Assembly: GCA_903772945.1 (NCBI GenBank)
Contig: CAICTM010001708.1
Location: 1-24,029 of the forward strand
Source of the DNA: Seminavis robusta
Lineage: Eukaryota > Bacillariophyta > Bacillariophyceae > Naviculales > Naviculaceae
Length of the DNA: 24,029 nucleotides
Reading direction: 5' to 3'
Positions 20,691-24,029 of this stretch are shown piece by piece (position 1 is the stretch's first letter; each line of letters begins with the position of its first letter). Made by a program: the position numbers and the translations under genes. Under the pieces are notes generated by a model. It had not been told where the DNA came from. It ran no database searches and saw only the letters and a list, made by a program, of their open reading frames with translations.

Positions 20691-22751
20691 ATGTCTTCCC
20701 AAACCACAGTTTCAGTTAACTCCAAGACTCCTCTGAATTCTAAGATGTCATCTACCCCACCATCCTCCAAGAGGGGTAGTAGGGGACCTCCCACTGGAAC
20801 AACCCCAACCAGAGACCCCAAGAAAGGCAGAACACTCTTTACCAATACTTTTGAATTAGAAGAGTTCTCCAATGATGCATTATCTGAATATGACAAGTCT
20901 ATCCCCCTAGACAAAGTCTTCCAGATTACCTCATACTCCATCTTCAAACTGAGCAAGGTAGAACTATCATTAGCCAAAGCCCCCCTGTCCAAGCAAGAAC
21001 TGCTCCCTGTGGCCAAGAGATTACATAGGAATGCCCTGTGCTTTGAAGCCCAATCCCCTGAAGTATCTACTGCAGCTGCAGAAGACAATCAGAACCAATC
21101 CGTTGGCACAGTCTACAAATTCCTTCTTGCACTAGTCAATGTCCAAGTTGAAGGATCAGACCTTTCCCTTTACACCACTAGGACCCCCAATGCCATGATC
21201 ATAGACTTCCTCAGGCTGGCTGCTACTAAACCCACCCTCTTTAGCACCACATTGAAGATTGCAAATAACCCACAAATCCAAGTGAAAGTATGGTTCAACG
21301 CTCAAATGACACTTGGATCCTACTTCTCAGTACCAAGGACAAACCAGAAGAAAGGCAAGACAACATTGATTGATTACTTCACCCCAATCCCTCATGCCAC
21401 TAGCCCATCAGTGGTGTTTAACGCCTGGAAGAAGATTAAAGACAAGGAATCCCAAATCCCATCACAACCAAAGGAACCAACAAGACAGGCACCCAAGACA
21501 GGAATCCTCAAGAATCCACCAAAACAGAAAGATACCTCCAGGCTCAATGACACAGGACACACTGGCAAGTCAGCCAAAGAACCTGACAAATCAGACACCA
21601 CACCCAAGGGAAAACCTACCACCACCGCCAACCAAATCACTCCTACAGACAAACAAAAGGCCAGACAGAAGGTCAGGGAAGAAGGCATTATTAACATTGA
21701 AGGCCTTCCTGAAGACGATGGATCTTCAAGTGATGACTCTGAGGAAATGGAAATTGACAGCGATGATGAAGAGGAGGATCTTGACAGCGATGAGGAAGAG
21801 GAATGGCAGCAATACCATTCAAAGCGCAAGAAGAAAAAGGCCCTACAAAAGAAAATCAAAGAAAGAAAGAATGCCCTTGCCATGATGATGCTAGAGGAGA
21901 ATCCCGGCTCCAACACCAAGCGCATGATGTACAAACTATACATCCCCAAGAAAGAGGAAATGGACAAGGACACTTCTGCCAAGAAGTATCTGTGGGACTC
22001 TGTTGTTGAAGTCTGGGAACGAATGCTAACTGAAGAAGCAGCCCTTGTTTGCCTCCCCTACAAGTCCTCCTCCTCAGCCAAGATTCTCAGGAGTCCTGAC
22101 ATTCTCCCCAAACACAATGAATGGATCAAATGTGCTGAATACATTCACTGTCCAGGCACAGCTAAGTACAACAAAGATGTCTACTTCTACATGTATTGGG
22201 GATATGAGACTGAAGATGATAACTTCCCATCCTACCAAGAAGGCACACATGAGGACTGGTTCAAAGGAAAGAAGATGACTGCTTACCCAACCACCATTCA
22301 AGGAGCTGAGTCTGAAGAAACCTTGGGATTCTTCACCATGTCCAACAGACATACTGACATGGAACTCCTCCATAGCAGGATCATCACAGACTACCTCTGG
22401 ATCAGCCAATTCCCAAGGAGATCAGAAGCTCCTTTGATCGGTCTTGCCTACAGATGGATTCCAGGATTGAACCGCCCCAAGGGATATAAAGGAACCCCAC
22501 CCCATACCCCTGACCCATACAAAGCTGTATTGGTCATCTGTGATGCTACTAGATGTATGGAAGTGAAACCCATGCTGACCAAAATGTTCCAATCCAAACC
22601 CTACCACAAACGCCCTGGCATGAAAGAATACATCTTTGCACCTTCCCCTACCGGTAGATTCAGCTCCTTTGGTTTTGACCCTGCTGCACCCTCAGCTGAC
22701 AAACAAGGGTGCAATACACGGCTCTTAGCCTTATTCGCGACTCGATCCTAG
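20691..22751 (+). CDS. Unrecognised protein with acidic/basic central tracts; possibly from a mobile element
   Basis: A 686-residue ORF from the first ATG (MSSQTTVSVN); I take this ATG rather than the TTG 12 bases upstream. N-terminal part (1-240): serine/proline/threonine-rich head, then a folded-looking region. At residues 223-230 KTTLIDYF resembles a PCNA-interacting (PIP) box with K in place of Q. Residues about 240-340 are low-complexity K/P/T-rich. An acidic tract follows at 341-372 (EDDGSSSDDSEEMEIDSDDE and more), then a basic one at about 378-397 (KRKKKKALQKKIKERK). A second folded-looking region with many aromatic residues (YMYWGYE, DYLWISQFPRR, YRWIPGL) runs to about 660. The last dozen or so residues may be read-through into an LTR, so the true C-terminus is probably lost. 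I do not recognise the family. Multi-copy retroelement origin is a guess from the adjacent repeats. Confidence 0.55.
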   Translation: MSSQTTVSVNSKTPLNSKMSSTPPSSKRGSRGPPTGTTPTRDPKKGRTLFTNTFELEEFSNDALSEYDKSIPLDKVFQITSYSIFKLSKVELSLAKAPLSKQELLPVAKRLHRNALCFEAQSPEVSTAAAEDNQNQSVGTVYKFLLALVNVQVEGSDLSLYTTRTPNAMIIDFLRLAATKPTLFSTTLKIANNPQIQVKVWFNAQMTLGSYFSVPRTNQKKGKTTLIDYFTPIPHATSPSVVFNAWKKIKDKESQIPSQPKEPTRQAPKTGILKNPPKQKDTSRLNDTGHTGKSAKEPDKSDTTPKGKPTTTANQITPTDKQKARQKVREEGIINIEGLPEDDGSSSDDSEEMEIDSDDEEEDLDSDEEEEWQQYHSKRKKKKALQKKIKERKNALAMMMLEENPGSNTKRMMYKLYIPKKEEMDKDTSAKKYLWDSVVEVWERMLTEEAALVCLPYKSSSSAKILRSPDILPKHNEWIKCAEYIHCPGTAKYNKDVYFYMYWGYETEDDNFPSYQEGTHEDWFKGKKMTAYPTTIQGAESEETLGFFTMSNRHTDMELLHSRIITDYLWISQFPRRSEAPLIGLAYRWIPGLNRPKGYKGTPPHTPDPYKAVLVICDATRCMEVKPMLTKMFQSKPYHKRPGMKEYIFAPSPTGRFSSFGFDPAAPSADKQGCNTRLLALFATRS

Positions 22752-23133
22752 ATAGGGTTTGAGTTCGACTCATGACTGAGTCTTTCGTGAATAGTCATTG
22801 AGACAGGGTTCTCATGACCGCTCTAGTCATACTAGGTTGATGATGAAACATCGCTCTAGATATTTAGCCAGCGTGGAGCACTTCCACGCTACTAGATAAA
22901 TGCAGACGAATCTTCCACGCGTTCCGTTTTTGGATCGTGGAGTGAGTAGGATTGCTACCGCAACCTACTCTATCACACTCTACAGTCTCCCGCGGGAGTT
23001 CAGATCTACGATCCTTTGATTGTGGATCTCTCTCGTTGTTTAGTTTTCATAGCTTTCTAATCCTCTCATAACTTTCATTCTCTCAAACTCAAAACACTCG
23101 AAAGATCTTTACACTGGCTTTTAGCGTAGTGCA
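22710..23133 (+). mobile_element. Probable solo LTR
   Basis: The last 89 bp match the LTR end at 3,183-3,264, up to TAGTGCA. Upstream are features common in LTRs: a hairpin AGCGTGGA/TCCACGCT near 22,870-22,892 and no coding. The direct repeat GTGCAA occurs at 22,709-22,714 and 23,129-23,134. Either this is the target duplication, giving an element of 22,715-23,128, or the LTR is a TG...CA unit of 22,710-23,133 with a mutated duplication (AAGGG/AAAGA). The similarity between the two LTR ends through GTGCA favours the second. No internal region or partner LTR is seen here. Confidence 0.5.
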
Positions 23134-23145
23134 AAAGAGTTGTGC

Positions 23146-23376
23146 ATGATGATAGTGAGGCCACTTATGAGGGATGCACTCTACAATCAATTTGGTGTCA
23201 TGGAGTGGGAAGCAAAGCAGTTGTTACTTACAGAGTGGCTTCATTGGTTTGACACAGAATGCTGGAGCAAGCACAAACACAGCTTGTCAGGAATGGTGAC
23301 CAGTAGCCAGCAGTACATTGCCCACAGGGCAGCTTTCACTGCCCATCATGGAGAATACTCTTACCCAATGGCTTGA
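23146..23376 (+). CDS. Short ORF after the LTR, possible gene fragment
   Basis: The forward frame from ATG 23,146 to TGA 23,374-23,376 encodes about 76 residues (MMIVRPLMRDALYNQFGVME..., ending GEYSYPMA) rich in W, H and aromatics. Composition looks coding-like. The frame does not join the 686-residue ORF if the LTR is removed with one GTGCAA copy, so a link is unproven. It may be the 3' tail of a broken element ORF. No family was recognised. Confidence 0.25.
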   Translation: MMIVRPLMRDALYNQFGVMEWEAKQLLLTEWLHWFDTECWSKHKHSLSGMVTSSQQYIAHRAAFTAHHGEYSYPMA

Positions 23377-23402
23377 ACATGAATCAGTTCTGAAAGGAAA
23401 AA

Positions 23403-24029
23403 TCAACTGTGAGAATTGTTGCTGTTTGTTATCTCAGTAGTGTTCGCATTAACAATAAGTTTCAACTTACAAGAAATAGTGTCAAACCAAGTAGCAACTT
23501 CAGCAGATCTGTCAGCATGGATAGGATGGGTGCAGTGCTGTCCCATAGGACAGGAGACATGAAACTCCTCCCTTTGCTTGCATCTTCCACAATAGTTCCT
23601 TGTGCAGGTGGCAGCAACTCCTTCAACCTCTCTAACATGATCCCTCTTAAGGAAGCCACATCTGCTGCAGAACATTCTGCTTTTGAATCGCTTTCTTGTT
23701 GGTCTGGCTGGTGCTGTTGGTGGTGGAATAGTGAGATGTACCTGAAAGGGAGTTGTGGGTGTAGTGAGATTTGCAATGGCAGCAGCTGCCGCGAGTGCAC
23801 CAGCAGTGATTTCAGCATTCAAAACAGTGGGATCTCCAAGCGGTGTAGTTCCTTCATTTGCATAAGCAGCTGGAGCAGCATCGCGAATCCTTGGGGTCGC
23901 ATCTCCTGACAAACCATGCCTGTTAGCACGCAACTGCTGGTTTAGCTCTTCTCTTTCTGTTGTGTCTTCCGGTGCAGCTTGTAAGCTTTGAAGTTGTGCT
24001 GTTTTGTCAAAGTGCTCCTGGAGTAGGAA
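23403..24029 (-). CDS. Cys/His-rich protein, C-terminal part, 5' end beyond the right edge
   Basis: The minus-strand frame is open from the window edge to a TGA at 23,403-23,405, about 208 codons; the start lies outside. Order along the protein: a charged, glutamine-rich segment (QSLQAAPEDTTEREELNQQL), an alanine/proline/threonine-rich linker, a basic patch (PTRKRFKSR), then a compact Cys/His array CSRCGFLKRDH...C-x4-YCGRCKQREEFH...C...HCTHPIH, then a short tail ending in an N/S-rich stretch. The spacing suggests one or two zinc-binding sites, DNA- or RNA-binding in style; many transposon proteins end this way. I cannot name a family. The forward frame over the same bases is a shadow. Confidence 0.55.
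   Translation of the reverse strand, partial: FLLQEHFDKTAQLQSLQAAPEDTTEREELNQQLRANRHGLSGDATPRIRDAAPAAYANEGTTPLGDPTVLNAEITAGALAAAAAIANLTTPTTPFQVHLTIPPPTAPARPTRKRFKSRMFCSRCGFLKRDHVREVEGVAATCTRNYCGRCKQREEFHVSCPMGQHCTHPIHADRSAEVATWFDTISCKLKLIVNANTTEITNSNNSHS

Noticed and set aside
21392..21982. Long minus-strand ORF of 196 codons rich in S, L and F
   Set aside because: It is the antisense shadow of the acidic and basic tracts of the 686-residue ORF.

Overview
The window looks like nuclear DNA of a stramenopile alga, most likely a pennate diatom. The evidence is short GT-AG introns (73-85 bp) with GTAAGT/GTAAGC donors, large multidomain genes in non-operonic order, decayed Copia-type gag sequence resembling diatom CoDi elements, and abundant microsatellites and short-repeat elements. 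I recognise no bacterial operon, rRNA, tRNA or CRISPR array. The species cannot be fixed from the sequence alone.

Layout. Positions 1-5.6 kb are a graveyard of mobile elements: a broken Copia gag on the minus strand (1-680), a (CT)n tract grown inside an LTR remnant (3.0-3.26 kb), a broken retroelement tail on the minus strand (3.7-4.4 kb), small palindromic repeats, and a duplicated module of about 200 bp (4.81-5.42 kb). From 5.6 to 19.4 kb lie two large paralogous genes head to head, sharing a 2.4-kb intergenic region. From 19.4 to 22.75 kb are tandem 225-bp repeats leading into an unrecognised 686-residue ORF. That ORF is followed by a probable solo LTR (22.71-23.13 kb). The right edge holds the 3' end of a cysteine-rich minus-strand gene.

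The centre of interest is the paralogous pair. Both encode an NRPS-like lipid megasynthase: a fatty-acyl-AMP ligase (FAAL), then a variable middle module, then an acyl-carrier domain, then a C-terminal membrane region with alternating transmembrane helices and left-handed beta-helix (hexapeptide) domains. That last region resembles the C-terminal part of epsilon-poly-lysine-synthetase (Pls/PosA) type enzymes. The inferred logic is that the FAAL activates a fatty acid and loads it on the carrier serine, the middle module modifies it, and the membrane region transfers it to an acceptor. The plus-strand gene (13,893-19,428; three exons; about 1,790 aa) is intact and has a middle module I cannot identify. 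The minus-strand gene (11,488-5,602; three exons) instead has an FAD-dependent amine-oxidase-like middle module. It also carries two lesions: an in-frame TGA at codon 88, where its paralog has TGC (Cys), and a 336-bp element with terminal inverted repeats inserted in the FAD domain. The flanking domains match between the copies and only the middle module differs, which points to a domain swap in a lineage-specific megasynthase family.
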